A stretch of 64,000 bases of DNA. Origin: Aphanothece cf. minutissima CCALA 015 (GTDB lineage: Bacteria; Cyanobacteriota; Cyanobacteriia; PCC-6307; Cyanobiaceae). Positions 18,120-26,340 of the stretch are shown piece after piece. The translations under genes were made by a program, and so were the position numbers. The stretch's first letter is position 1. Each line of letters opens with the position of its first letter. The notes beneath the pieces are model-generated. The model saw only the letters and a program-made list of their open reading frames with translations, was not told where the DNA came from and searched no databases. The stretch covers positions 171,453 through 235,452 of the forward strand of contig PVWP01000007.1 in the NCBI GenBank assembly GCA_003003925.1, in the 5' to 3' direction.

Positions 18120-19226
18120 TCAGGCGAGCGCCGGGCTGAGCGAGCAGCTGGCGCTCAGCCGCTCGGCCAGCTCGGTGAAGGCGCGGCCGCTGGCCGAGTC
18201 GGGTGCTGAGAGCACCACCGGCCGGCCCCGCTCCCCGCCCTCCAGCACGGGCATCTCCATGGGCAGCTGGGCCAGCAGGGGCACGCCCGCCTCCTCGGCC
18301 AGCCGCTGGCCGCCACCGCTGCCGAACAGGGGGTAGCGGCGATCGGGCAGATCCGGGGGAATGAAGGCGGTCATGTTCTCCACCACCCCGAGCACCGGCA
18401 CGCCCATCTGCAGGAACATCGCCAGGCCGCGGCGGGCGTCCTGCAGCGACACCAGCTGGGGGGTGGTGACGATCACCGCGCCCGCCATGGGCACCGCCTG
18501 GGCCAGGGTGAGCTGGGCGTCACCGGTGCCGGGGGGCAGATCCACCACCAGCACGTCCCGTTCGCCCCAGTTCACCTGATAGAGGAACTGGCGGATGATG
18601 CCGTTGAGCATCGGCCCTCGCCACACCACCGGCTGGTTCTCCTGGATCAGCAGACCCATCGACACCATGACGATGCCGCAGGTCTCGATCGGCTCCAGCA
18701 CCTGGTCGTTGCCGCTGCCCGACACCTGGGGGCTTCGGTCGGCCACCCCGAGCATGGTGGGCGCATTGGGTCCGTAGATGTCGGCGTCGAGCAGGCCCAC
18801 CCGCAGGCCGGAGGCGGCCAGGGCACAGGCCAGGTTCACGGCCACCGTGCTCTTGCCCACGCCCCCCTTGCCACTGCTGACGGCGATCACCTGGCGCACG
18901 CCGGGGATCCCCTGCCGCTCCGGCAGCTGGGGCCCGCCGGGGCCGTGGCCGGCGGCACCGATCGGGCCGGAGGAGGGGGCGGCAGCGGGCTGGGCCAGTT
19001 CGATCTGAACGTCGTTGATCCCCTCCACCGCCAGCAGGGCACTGCGGGCCTCGGCGGCGATGCGCTCCCGCTGGCTGTTGGCGAAGCCGGGCAGAGCCAG
19101 TCGGAACACCGCCCGACTGCCCTGCTGGCGCAGGTCGCTGATCCAGCCCAGCTCCAGCAGGCTGCGGCCACTGCCGGCGTCGCGGAGCGGCTGCAGGGCC
19201 TCGAGGAGGTTGTCGGCGCTGGCCAT
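18120..19226 (-). CDS. mrp: Mrp/ApbC-type iron-sulfur cluster carrier ATPase
   Basis: A 368-residue P-loop ATPase. An N-terminal MIP18/DUF59 domain (residues 1-80, GISDLRQQ-like region and DVQIELAQ) is followed by the Mrp domain with [24 protein letters not shown] and [11 protein letters not shown]. It is expected to carry or help deliver Fe-S clusters, a strong need in photosystem I biogenesis. The usual CxxC pair after VVENM is absent: the sequence reads [18 protein letters not shown], a form also seen in cyanobacterial and plastid relatives. It heads the mrp-rodA-kinase run and diverges from hemF. Confidence 0.93.
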   Translation of the reverse strand: MASADNLLEALQPLRDAGSGRSLLELGWISDLRQQGSRAVFRLALPGFANSQRERIAAEARSALLAVEGINDVQIELAQPAAAPSSGPIGAAGHGPGGPQLPERQGIPGVRQVIAVSSGKGGVGKSTVAVNLACALAASGLRVGLLDADIYGPNAPTMLGVADRSPQVSGSGNDQVLEPIETCGIVMVSMGLLIQENQPVVWRGPMLNGIIRQFLYQVNWGERDVLVVDLPPGTGDAQLTLAQAVPMAGAVIVTTPQLVSLQDARRGLAMFLQMGVPVLGVVENMTAFIPPDLPDRRYPLFGSGGGQRLAEEAGVPLLAQLPMEMPVLEGGERGRPVVLSAPDSASGRAFTELAERLSASCSLSPALA

Positions 19227-19454
19227 GCGGCGGCGGCAGAGTCGGGGTGGACGGCGATCCTAGGGGCGGCCCTTCGGGCCGGGCGGGGGCTCCTGCGGAG
19301 GCCCTGCGGCAGCCCTGCAGCGGCCCAAGGGCAGCCCCACGCCAGCGCCGCGGCCCCTTCCCCAGCCCGTGACAGACGCTCTCGAACCCTTGTGGGACCC
19401 CCCGACGGGCTGAAAAGGTGTGCGGATGTTCCGCGTCCGCCGCGCTGCCGTTCC

Positions 19455-20480
19455 ATGGAGATGCCACCTGCCGATTCCCGCAGCCGCGCCAAGGCCCTGC
19501 TGATGGGCCTGCAGGATTCGATCTGCGCGGGTCTCGCCAGCCTCGATGGCGGGGCCGACTTCGAGGAGCAGAGCTGGGAGCGGCCGGAGGGCGGCGGTGG
19601 CCGCTCCCGGGTGATGAAGGACGGCCGCGTCTTCGAGCAGGGCGGCGTCAACTTCTCCGAGGTGGAGGGCGAGCGGCTGCCCCCCTCGATCCTCTCCCAG
19701 CGCCCCGAGGCGGAGGGCCACCGCTGGTTCGCCACCGGCACCTCGATGGTGCTGCATCCCCGTAACCCCTACGTGCCCACCGTCCACCTCAACTACCGCT
19801 ATTTCGAGGCGGGGCCGGTGTGGTGGTTCGGCGGCGGCGCCGACCTCACCCCCTACTACCCGTTCCTGGAGGACGCCCGCCACTTCCACCGCACCCTCAA
19901 GGGGGCCTGCGACGGGGTGGATCCTGCCTATTACTCGGTGTTCAAGCCCTGGTGCGACGAGTACTTCTTTCTGAAGCACCGGGGCGAGACCCGGGGCGTG
20001 GGCGGCATCTTCTACGACTACCAGGACCCCGGCGGGGTGCTCTACAAGGGGGGCGACCCCGAGGGGCCGGCGGCGGCGGCCAGCGCGGCCGTCGGACCGC
20101 TCCACCAGAACTGGGAGCAGCTGTTCGCCCTGGCCTCGGCCTGCGGCAACGCCTTCCTGCCGAGCTACGTGCCGATCGTGGAGCGCCGCCAGGAGATCCC
20201 CTGGGGCGAGGTGGAGCGCCAGTTCCAGCTCTACCGCCGCGGCCGCTACGTGGAGTTCAACCTGGTGTTCGACCGGGGCACGATCTTCGGCCTGCAGACC
20301 AACGGCCGCACCGAATCGATCCTGATGTCGCTGCCGCCCCTGGTGCGCTGGGAGTACGGCTACACGGCGGCAGCCGGCAGCCGCGAGGCCCTGCTGACCG
20401 AGCTGTTCACTCGTCCGCAGAACTGGCTTGAAGACCCTTCCCTGGAGGAGCGCTGCCGACCCCACCAGGCGGTGGGCTGA
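19455..20480 (+). CDS. hemF: oxygen-dependent coproporphyrinogen III oxidase
   Basis: A 341-residue HemF. It converts coproporphyrinogen III to protoporphyrinogen IX with O2 in the chlorophyll/heme pathway. Family stretches are [47 protein letters not shown] and [32 protein letters not shown] 19455 gives the expected length; the frame is open further upstream but that part has no family similarity. The 3' end overlaps the convergent amidase-like gene by 74 nt. Confidence 0.96.
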   Translation: MEMPPADSRSRAKALLMGLQDSICAGLASLDGGADFEEQSWERPEGGGGRSRVMKDGRVFEQGGVNFSEVEGERLPPSILSQRPEAEGHRWFATGTSMVLHPRNPYVPTVHLNYRYFEAGPVWWFGGGADLTPYYPFLEDARHFHRTLKGACDGVDPAYYSVFKPWCDEYFFLKHRGETRGVGGIFYDYQDPGGVLYKGGDPEGPAAAASAAVGPLHQNWEQLFALASACGNAFLPSYVPIVERRQEIPWGEVERQFQLYRRGRYVEFNLVFDRGTIFGLQTNGRTESILMSLPPLVRWEYGYTAAAGSREALLTELFTRPQNWLEDPSLEERCRPHQAVG

Positions 20481-21282
20481 GGGGCATGGCGGTGGCCGGG
20501 CTGCGGCCCAGGCCCACCTCGAGGGCCGTCACGATCCGTTCGGCGATGGCCATCACGGTGTCGGTGCGGGTGGCCGGGTTGCGCAGCGAGCGCTCCAGTG
20601 GACCCTCTAGCTTGCCCACCTCCAGCAGGGCGATGCCGCGCCTGGGTCCCCCGAGGCCGCCGCGGAAGGCCATGGGGAAGCCGCCGAAGGCCGCGGCCAG
20701 GCTTTCGTCGAGGGAGCTGAAGGGGCGGTGCAGGGGTGGGATCAACCCGGATCCGATGCCGTCGGGGCCCCAGGCGTCGAAGTGGATCTCCAGGGCATAG
20801 CCGCCGCTGGCGGCGTGCTGCCGGCCCACGCTCCAGTTGGTGCTGGGGTGGTTGCCATCCGGGATCGTGCGGAAGGGGGGGCGGTAGGAGCTGATGCGCA
20901 GCCCCCGCTGCTGGCCCAGGGTCACCACGGCCTCCGCGACGACCATGTTCCAGTAGAGCTCGTCGCTGATGCCTGGGTACATCGGCGGCGCCCCGGCGGC
21001 CACCGCAGCGCCGCTGGTGCCGGCGCCGTTGATCCCCTGGGAATCGGCATGGCCGGCCAGCACCAGGATCGGGGTGTCCGGAGCGACGGGACGGGTGCCG
21101 ATCCAGTCCCGGCCCAGGCGGCTGCGCGGACCGGTGATCGGATCGAAGCCGGCCAGCGCCGGCGCCTGGATCGGGCTGGCCGGCACGGACGCTTCGGCGG
21201 CGAGGGCCAGGGGCGCCAGGGGGCCGAGGCTGCCGATCAGCAGGGCCGGCCCCAGCAGCCAGGACGGGAGAAGGGAACCCAT
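20407..21282 (-). CDS. secreted N-acetylmuramoyl-L-alanine amidase-like protein
   Basis: A 291-residue protein with an N-terminal signal peptide (hydrophobic 5-28, Ala-rich end). The middle resembles amidase-3-type zinc hydrolases: [10 protein letters not shown] where the first zinc His is expected, [10 protein letters not shown] with a candidate Glu, and [10 protein letters not shown] with a second His. The family loop GHGG is altered, so activity is uncertain. The C-terminal 40 residues are Pro/Gly-rich and their codons overlap the hemF 3' end on the other strand. It begins 4 nt after the CCB-like gene, so the two form an operon. Confidence 0.7.
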   Translation of the reverse strand: MGSLLPSWLLGPALLIGSLGPLAPLALAAEASVPASPIQAPALAGFDPITGPRSRLGRDWIGTRPVAPDTPILVLAGHADSQGINGAGTSGAAVAAGAPPMYPGISDELYWNMVVAEAVVTLGQQRGLRISSYRPPFRTIPDGNHPSTNWSVGRQHAASGGYALEIHFDAWGPDGIGSGLIPPLHRPFSSLDESLAAAFGGFPMAFRGGLGGPRRGIALLEVGKLEGPLERSLRNPATRTDTVMAIAERIVTALEVGLGRSPATAMPLSPPPGGVGSAPPGKGLQASSADE

Positions 21283-21286
21283 CGGC

Positions 21287-21838
21287 TCAGATCGGCGAGG
21301 ACAGCAGGGAGCCGTCGCTGGCCAGCTGGAGCCCGGGGCCCAGTTCCCGCTCGATGGCGATCAGTTCGTCGCGGTGGGCGCGCAGGCGCAGGGTGCTGCC
21401 GCCGTCGCTGTCGCCGCTGATCAGGCGCAGCTCCAGGCTCTCGGGCCTGGCGGCCCGGCGGCGATAGATCACCCCGGCCAGCGGCCCCACCAGGGCCAGC
21501 AGCAGGGGCCACCAGCCGAGGGAGGGCAGCACCTGGCGCAGCACCAGGCCCAGGCAGGCGGCCCCGACGCTGCCCAGCAGCGAGAGCAGCAGGGCCAGGG
21601 CCAGGCTGGAGCGCACCTGGCCGCGGAAGCGCAGCAGCTGGCGCTCGGGATCGCCGGCCTCGGTCCGCCAGCCCCGGGCGGTGAGCCAGTCGGAGAGGCC
21701 CTCGAGCACCTGCACCGGGGGCTGGGGCGAGTGCACGTCCACCACCGTGGTGCGGTCCTTGCTGGCGGCCCTCAGAAAGAACACCAGGCCGATCGCCATC
21801 AGCAGGGTGAGCAGGAGGGTGGAACCCAGGGTGGGCAT
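21287..21838 (-). CDS. CCB-type cofactor assembly protein of complex C (cytochrome b6)
   Basis: A 183-residue membrane protein with a hydrophobic N-terminal segment (about 5-24) and a central hairpin of two helices (about 80-122), followed by a soluble tail. The layout and sequence are of the cofactor assembly of complex C subunit B family (CCB2/CCB4-like), needed to attach heme c(n) to cytochrome b6. petB lies elsewhere in this window at 62315. ATG 21838 gives family length. It is transcribed with the amidase-like gene. Confidence 0.75.
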   Translation of the reverse strand: MPTLGSTLLLTLLMAIGLVFFLRAASKDRTTVVDVHSPQPPVQVLEGLSDWLTARGWRTEAGDPERQLLRFRGQVRSSLALALLLSLLGSVGAACLGLVLRQVLPSLGWWPLLLALVGPLAGVIYRRRAARPESLELRLISGDSDGGSTLRLRAHRDELIAIERELGPGLQLASDGSLLSSPI

Positions 21839-21930
21839 GGCGGCGCGGCCGGTCGGGCCCGCATTCTGGCCCGACCGGCCCGGTCGGCGGCCGCCGTGGG
21901 CGACGATGGCCGCCACCCCCCTGCTCCCCC

Positions 21931-22596
21931 ATGGCCCAGACCCCCTCCAGCGGCAGTGCCAGCCCCGGTCCGCCGGCCCGTTTCGCCGTCTTTGACCACG
22001 ACCTCGACGCCGCCTGGGGCGAGCTGTTCGGCCAGGCCCGGGCCCTGGCGATCGACACCGAGGCCATGGGGCTGGTCCATGGGCGTGACCGCCTCTGTCT
22101 GGTCCAGATCTGCGACGACGACGACAACGTCTGCTGCATTCGAGTCGCTCGGGGCCAGACGCAGGCGCCGCGGCTGAAGGCCCTCTGCGAGAACCCGGCC
22201 ATCGAGAAGGTGTTCCACTTCGCCCGCTTCGATGTGGCGGCCTTGGCGGAGAACCTCGGCATCGCCGTGGACCCCGTCTTCTGCACCAAGGTGGCCAGCC
22301 GCCTGGCCCGCACCTACGCCCCGCGCCATGGCCTCAAGGACGTTGTCAACGAGCTGGTGGGGGTGGAGCTCGACAAGCAGGCCCAGAGTTCCGACTGGGG
22401 CCGGGTGGAGGAGCTCAGCGACACCCAGCTGGCCTATGCCGCCGGCGACGTGCGCTGGCTGCTGGCCGCCCGGGACCGGCTGGAGGTGATGCTGCGTCGC
22501 GAGGAGCGCTGGGAGCTGGCCCGCCGCTGCTTCGCCTGCGTGCCCGTCTTCTCCGCCCTCGACCGGCAGCGGTTCAACCAGGTGTTCGAGCACTGA
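21931..22596 (+). CDS. ribonuclease D-like 3'-5' exonuclease
   Basis: A 221-residue protein with the DEDDy exonuclease signature: Asp and Glu in AIDTEAMG (near residue 41), Asp in FHFARFDVAAL (near 102), and Tyr/Asp in AYAAGDVRWLL (near 168). It is shorter than E. coli RNase D because the HRDC domains are missing, as is usual in cyanobacteria. A role in 3'-end trimming of tRNA or other stable RNAs is inferred from the family. Confidence 0.88.
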   Translation: MAQTPSSGSASPGPPARFAVFDHDLDAAWGELFGQARALAIDTEAMGLVHGRDRLCLVQICDDDDNVCCIRVARGQTQAPRLKALCENPAIEKVFHFARFDVAALAENLGIAVDPVFCTKVASRLARTYAPRHGLKDVVNELVGVELDKQAQSSDWGRVEELSDTQLAYAAGDVRWLLAARDRLEVMLRREERWELARRCFACVPVFSALDRQRFNQVFEH

Positions 22597-22601
22597 GTCA
22601 G

Positions 22602-22622
22602 GGCGAGCCGGCTGGGCTCGCC
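22602..22622. terminator. GC-rich hairpin between convergent genes
   Basis: GGCGAGCC (22602-22609) pairs perfectly with GGCTCGCC (22615-22622). It lies between the RNase D gene and the convergent small gene and could slow or end transcription from both sides, but it has no T-tract on either strand. Confidence 0.4.
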
Positions 22623-22633
22623 TGCCGCGGCGC

Positions 22634-22927
22634 TCAGTCCTCGATCATGAACAGGTCGTCCTCCCCCACCGAGCGCAGCTGGCCGTCGAACAGCTGGCCC
22701 CGGTCGAGGCCACTGGCCCTGGTTTCCTCCAGCAGCCGTTCCGCCAGGGCCAGCTTGCCGGCCGTGTCCCGGAGCCCTTCCTTGGCGGCCAGGATCTCCA
22801 CCCGCCGGCGGGCCGCCGCCAGGCTGATGCCCAGCGTTGTGGCCAGATGACCGCAGGCGGCGTTGAAGCTGCGGTCGGGGATGCCGGGCATCGGTGCGGG
22901 AGACAAGGGGGCAGTCGGCCCCATCAT
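22634..22927 (-). CDS. conserved-looking small protein of unknown function
   Basis: 97 residues (or 85 from the internal Met in MPGIPDRSF). It has helical repeats such as ACGHLATTLGISLAAARRRVEIL and an acidic end EDDLFMIED. No known domain recognised. It starts 4 nt after the stop of the LpxB-like gene, so co-transcription is likely. The coding quality (no stop, GC3 high, RBS-like GGGG upstream) supports a real gene. Confidence 0.65.
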   Translation of the reverse strand: MMGPTAPLSPAPMPGIPDRSFNAACGHLATTLGISLAAARRRVEILAAKEGLRDTAGKLALAERLLEETRASGLDRGQLFDGQLRSVGEDDLFMIED

Positions 22928-22931
22928 CCCC

Positions 22932-24182
22932 CTACCCCGGCAGCAGCCGCTCCCGGATCAGCGCCGCCAGCCGCTCGCTGCCGCCGGCCGGTCCCATCCG
23001 GCGCCGGCCGATGTGGCCCAGCCGGGCCCGCTCCCCGTCGTCGGCCAGCAGGGCGAGCAGCCGGTGGCGCAGCTCGGCTGGGCCATGGCAGGGCTGCACC
23101 GCTCCCCCCAGCAGCCGGCTCTGGCGGCGGGCGAAGCCGGCCTTGAACTGGGGCCCTGGCCCCGGCAGCGACAGGGCCGGCACCCCCAGCCCCACCAGCT
23201 GTTCGGTGGCGGTGCCGGCGGTGGCGAGCCCCAGATCCGCCAGCGGCGCCCAGGCCGCGAACCGGCCCGGACCCACCAGCAGCTCGAGGGGGCCGCGCCG
23301 CCAGAGGGCCGTGGCCCCGGAGCCCTCCGGCGGCGGGCCGGGGATGAAGCCCGCCGCCGTCAGGGGGGCGGCCAGTTCGGCGGCGCCGGGACGGGAGCCG
23401 GTGGCCAGCAGCACGCTCATCGGAGGGGACCCCTCGGCCGGCGGCAGGCCCGCCAGCAGGCCGCGCAGGTTGCCGAGGGCCTCGGGCAGGCGGCTGCCGG
23501 GCAGCAGCAGCAGCCGGCGCCGCCCCTGCAGCCAGGCGGGCAGCGGCGGGGCGGGGGGGAAGCCATCCATCATCGGATTGCCCGGAGCGACGGCCGGCAC
23601 CCCGTGGCGCCGCAGCCCCCGGGCGGTGAGGCGATCCCGCACCGCCACCAGCCGGCAGCGGCGGTGGCCCATCAGGGCCCATTCCCAGGGATCCCATTCG
23701 CTGCCCTTGGCCCGGTGGTAGCCATCGGCCAGGGGGGAGCGGCCCCAGCCGGCCGGAGCCGGTGAGGCCCAGGTGTGGTCGCTCTTCGGGGTGCCGAGGA
23801 AGCCGTAGGGGCCGCCGCCGGCCCAGGCCAGCAGCAGGGGCAGCAGGTCGCCCACCCCCAGGATCGGCAGACCCTGCCGGCCCCAGCGCCGCACGATCCG
23901 CCACTGGTGCCAGCTGAGCAGCGGCAGCCCGGCCGCCAGGTCCTGGAGCAGCCCCGTCAGGCTCTGGTTGCTGAAGCCGCCGCTGGGCAGCGGCTGCCGC
24001 GGGCCCACCCGCCGCAGCTCCCCGGCCGCCTCGGCGCCGGCGTAGGCCTGGCCGACCCCCACCAGCGGCAGCACATCGACCTCCAGCCCGGGGGCCTGCC
24101 GCCTGAGGGCCTCGATCAGCCGCAGGGCGATCAGGTCCTCCCCATGGCCGTTGCTCAGAACCAGCAGACGGGGGGAGGACAT
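22932..24182 (-). CDS. lipid-A-disaccharide synthase-related glycosyltransferase
   Basis: A 416-residue protein of the LpxB-like/GT-B group found in cyanobacteria. N-terminal LLVLSNGHGEDLIALRLI, central PGNPMMDGF and LLLLPGSRLPEALGN, and the sugar-nucleotide region GTATEQLVGLGVPALSLPG are visible. It is longer and more diverged than classical LpxB and is usually annotated as a hypothetical lipid-A-disaccharide synthase-related protein; a role in glycolipid or lipopolysaccharide synthesis is inferred. ATG 24182 is chosen for family length. It diverges from tRNA-Cys, 45 nt away. Confidence 0.85.
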   Translation of the reverse strand: MSSPRLLVLSNGHGEDLIALRLIEALRRQAPGLEVDVLPLVGVGQAYAGAEAAGELRRVGPRQPLPSGGFSNQSLTGLLQDLAAGLPLLSWHQWRIVRRWGRQGLPILGVGDLLPLLLAWAGGGPYGFLGTPKSDHTWASPAPAGWGRSPLADGYHRAKGSEWDPWEWALMGHRRCRLVAVRDRLTARGLRRHGVPAVAPGNPMMDGFPPAPPLPAWLQGRRRLLLLPGSRLPEALGNLRGLLAGLPPAEGSPPMSVLLATGSRPGAAELAAPLTAAGFIPGPPPEGSGATALWRRGPLELLVGPGRFAAWAPLADLGLATAGTATEQLVGLGVPALSLPGPGPQFKAGFARRQSRLLGGAVQPCHGPAELRHRLLALLADDGERARLGHIGRRRMGPAGGSERLAALIRERLLPG

Positions 24183-24226
24183 GCCATGGCTGATACGATC
24201 CGCTGCGGGGAGTTTGCTCCCCGGCA

Positions 24227-24297
24227 GGCGGCATGGCCAAGTGGTAAGGCAGAGGATTGCAAATCCTTTATCCCCAGTTCGAATCTGGGTGCCGCCT
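24227..24297 (+). tRNA. tRNA-Cys (anticodon GCA)
   Basis: Acceptor GGCGGCA/TGCCGCC, short D arm, anticodon stem GAGGA/TCCTT around TTGCAAA (anticodon GCA), T arm CCCAG-TTCGAAT-CTGGG and discriminator T, as expected for Cys. The CCA end is not encoded. Confidence 0.95.
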
Positions 24298-24392
24298 CTG
24301 CAACAACCGGGGGTTCCCTGGCCGCTCCCCCCGCAGGGGAGGCTCCGGCACGGTGACCGCCCATCGGTGGCAGACTGCACCGGACATGCCGA

Positions 24393-24590
24393 ATGAGGAC
24401 TGCGGTGGCAGCCAATTCCCCGGAAGAGCCGGATCCGTTCGTGGCGCTTCTCAGCGAGGAATGTCTGGAGATGATTGAAAAGATCCAGGCCTATCGCGAA
24501 AGAATTCAGCTGCCTTCCACCCCCAGGGCCATTCTGGAGGATGCCATCATCGAGTACTACACCGCGCTCAAACGGGTCGGCAACTGGTGA
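24393..24590 (+). CDS. small acidic-helical protein of unknown function
   Basis: 65 residues from ATG 24393, or 61 from GTG 24405. The sequence is mostly helical (LLSEECLEMIEKIQAYRERI, then ILEDAIIEYYTALKRVGNW) without membrane segments. No family is recognised. It follows tRNA-Cys. The regular charge pattern and lower-GC coding with no rare interruptions support a real small protein. Confidence 0.6.
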   Translation: MRTAVAANSPEEPDPFVALLSEECLEMIEKIQAYRERIQLPSTPRAILEDAIIEYYTALKRVGNW

Positions 24591-24654
24591 AGGATTCGTG
24601 GTGGTCGGCCCACCGTTCTCCGACCCGACCACTGATCATTCACCCGTCGGATCT

Positions 24655-25293
24655 TCAGCGGGTCTGATCGTCCGGCCGGCCGGGGGGGCGTCGAGGTCCC
24701 CGCCCGAGCAGCAGTTCCGCCCGTTTCCTGTGCAGACTCATGGAGGATTCCGTGAGCACCACCCACTGGGCCAGGGTGGAGCAATGTTCATCGAAGGGCG
24801 GAAGATCCAGGCGCAGCGGCCGCCACGCCCCCGCGTCGATTTCCTGATTGAGGTTCGACTGGGGAAGATCGTCGTTGGTGATGATCAGCCAGCGATACTT
24901 GCTCTTGAAATGGTCGAGATAATCCCGCACCAGTTGGTTGGGAAGGTGCTGCAGCACATCCTTGACCAGGATCAGATCGGCGGGGGGGAGGCTGGCGAGG
25001 TCGTCGAACAGCTGGAAGTGAACCGTGTCGCTGGCGTGGCGTTCGCGGTTGGCGGCCACCACCGAATCGACGATGTCGACCCCCGTGTAGGTGATGTCCC
25101 CCCAGTGGATCAGGCGGGAGAACTGCCAGTCGCCACACCCGAAATCAACGACGCTGCCGATGTCGTTGAGCTGCAGAAAGCGCTGCAGGGTGGCGATGTA
25201 TTCGCCGTTGAACTCCGGCCTGGACCCCTGTCCCGAGCCACCGCCCCAGGTGTCACGTTGGTAGATGCGGGTGAAGGCGTCTTTGGTCGACAT
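24655..25293 (-). CDS. class I SAM-dependent methyltransferase
   Basis: 212 residues. Motif I is VVDFGCGDWQFS (about 48-59), an acidic strand end YTGVDIVD follows, and ADLILVKDVLQHLPNQL is the post-motif region. The N-terminus FTRIYQRDTWGGGSGQGS is characteristic of a group of small-molecule or polysaccharide-related methyltransferases. Substrate unknown. It sits among small unassigned genes and its coding DNA is somewhat less GC-rich than neighbours. Confidence 0.8.
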   Translation of the reverse strand: MSTKDAFTRIYQRDTWGGGSGQGSRPEFNGEYIATLQRFLQLNDIGSVVDFGCGDWQFSRLIHWGDITYTGVDIVDSVVAANRERHASDTVHFQLFDDLASLPPADLILVKDVLQHLPNQLVRDYLDHFKSKYRWLIITNDDLPQSNLNQEIDAGAWRPLRLDLPPFDEHCSTLAQWVVLTESSMSLHRKRAELLLGRGPRRPPGRPDDQTR

Positions 25294-25352
25294 GCCGGCG
25301 GGCGGATCGTCGGCACCCTAGCGGCGGCGTTCGGTCGTCCCGTCGTGACGGC

Positions 25353-25442
25353 TCAGGGAAGAACGCCCATGAGCAGCGAGATGATGGCGAAGCCCACGAC
25401 GCCCACCAGGGCCAGCAGAGACGTGGATGGGGGCATGGCCAT
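25353..25442 (-). CDS. 29-residue single-span membrane microprotein
   Basis: ATG 25442 to TGA 25353 encodes a 29-residue peptide with one hydrophobic helix (TSLLALVGVVGFAIISLLMG) and a short hydrophobic tail. Size and layout are like small photosystem or cytochrome b6f subunits, but I cannot match it to a named one (not PsbM, PsbT, PsaM, PetN or PsbX by sequence). It lies alone in a 274-nt gap between the methyltransferase and a secreted protein gene. The ribosome-binding site is weak. Confidence 0.45.
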   Translation of the reverse strand: MAMPPSTSLLALVGVVGFAIISLLMGVLP

Positions 25443-25567
25443 CTGCCGAACGGATCAATCATAAAGAGAATCTGAAGAGTGGGGTGCTGTCTGTGGCCTT
25501 CGTTGCCGATCGTCATCTCCGCCTCCCCCCTTTCTCTCCTGGCCATCCCGTCCCGTCTCCGGCCCGC

Positions 25568-26098
25568 TCAGGGGGCGGCGTCCACCCGCCACTGCCGACC
25601 ATCCGGGCCGGTGGCCTCGCAGCGAAAGGCGCGGTCGTCGAGCAGGCACTGGCCGCTGGCCAGCTCGGCCCTGGTCAGCCCGAGGGCGGCCTCCCCGTCA
25701 CCGTATCCCGCCTGCCCCACGGCGCTGACCCGCAGCCGCACCGGCCAGCGCGGCTCGCAGCGGCTCCGCTCACAGGCCATGGCGGCGGAACCTTCCGCCA
25801 GCACCCCGGCGAAGACCAGCTGGCGATCGAGAAAGGAGGTGTCGCCACCGGGCTCCAGGAACCGGACACTGAGCAGACCCTCCATCTGCTGGTCCAGCCG
25901 CAGCAGGCGGCAGCTGGCCGGGTTCGGCGTCGGGCCCGCGCCGGAGGGGGTGATGACGCTGCAGCGGCGCAGGGGCCTTTCCCAGCGGCCGAAATCGTCG
26001 CCCGACAGCCCCTGGGCCCCCAGGGGTGCCGAGAGGGTGCTCAGGGCCAGCAGCAGGCTCAGCCCCGCCAGGGCCGCCGGGCCCGGCCGGAGCGTCAA
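25568..26098 (-). CDS. secreted or periplasmic protein of unknown function
   Basis: 176 residues from TTG 26098, whose bases overlap the stop of the upstream Cys-rich gene. The N-terminus is a signal peptide (PAALAGLSLLLALSTLSAPLGAQG, cleavage near residue 29). The mature part has six to seven Cys, including C-SVITPSG, ASCRLL, ACERSRCEP and QCLLDDRAFRCEA, which suggests disulfides. The pattern resembles conserved picocyanobacterial periplasmic proteins of unknown role. No catalytic motif is visible. Confidence 0.65.
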   Translation of the reverse strand: MTLRPGPAALAGLSLLLALSTLSAPLGAQGLSGDDFGRWERPLRRCSVITPSGAGPTPNPASCRLLRLDQQMEGLLSVRFLEPGGDTSFLDRQLVFAGVLAEGSAAMACERSRCEPRWPVRLRVSAVGQAGYGDGEAALGLTRAELASGQCLLDDRAFRCEATGPDGRQWRVDAAP

Positions 26099-26277
26099 TA
26101 GCCCGAATCGGCGACGCAGATGCCCTGGCAGCTGATCCCGTTGCCGGCGGTCCGGCCGCAGTGGTGGCAGAGCACCGGGTCGGCGGCGGGGCCAGGGGGG
26201 GTGGCCGCGGCGGCAGGCGCCGCGGCGATGGGCTGGTTCGGGGCGGGGGCCGGCCCGACGCCCGGAGGGATGGTCAT
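26095..26277 (-). CDS. small Cys-rich protein (zinc-ribbon-like C-terminus)
   Basis: 60 residues. A Pro/Ala-rich N-terminus leads to the C-terminal motif CHHCGRTAGNGISCQGICVADSGY with four Cys in two pairs, likely to bind a metal. The same ending pattern is familiar in small conserved picocyanobacterial proteins of unknown function. The TGA stop overlaps the TTG start of the secreted-protein gene downstream, so both are likely made from one message. It diverges from the aldo/keto reductase gene. Confidence 0.7.
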   Translation of the reverse strand: MTIPPGVGPAPAPNQPIAAAPAAAATPPGPAADPVLCHHCGRTAGNGISCQGICVADSGY

Positions 26278-26340
26278 CGCGGGTCCCCGGGGGGAGAGTC
26301 GGGTCGATCATGGCAACGGACCGGGACGCGCGTGATCGCC

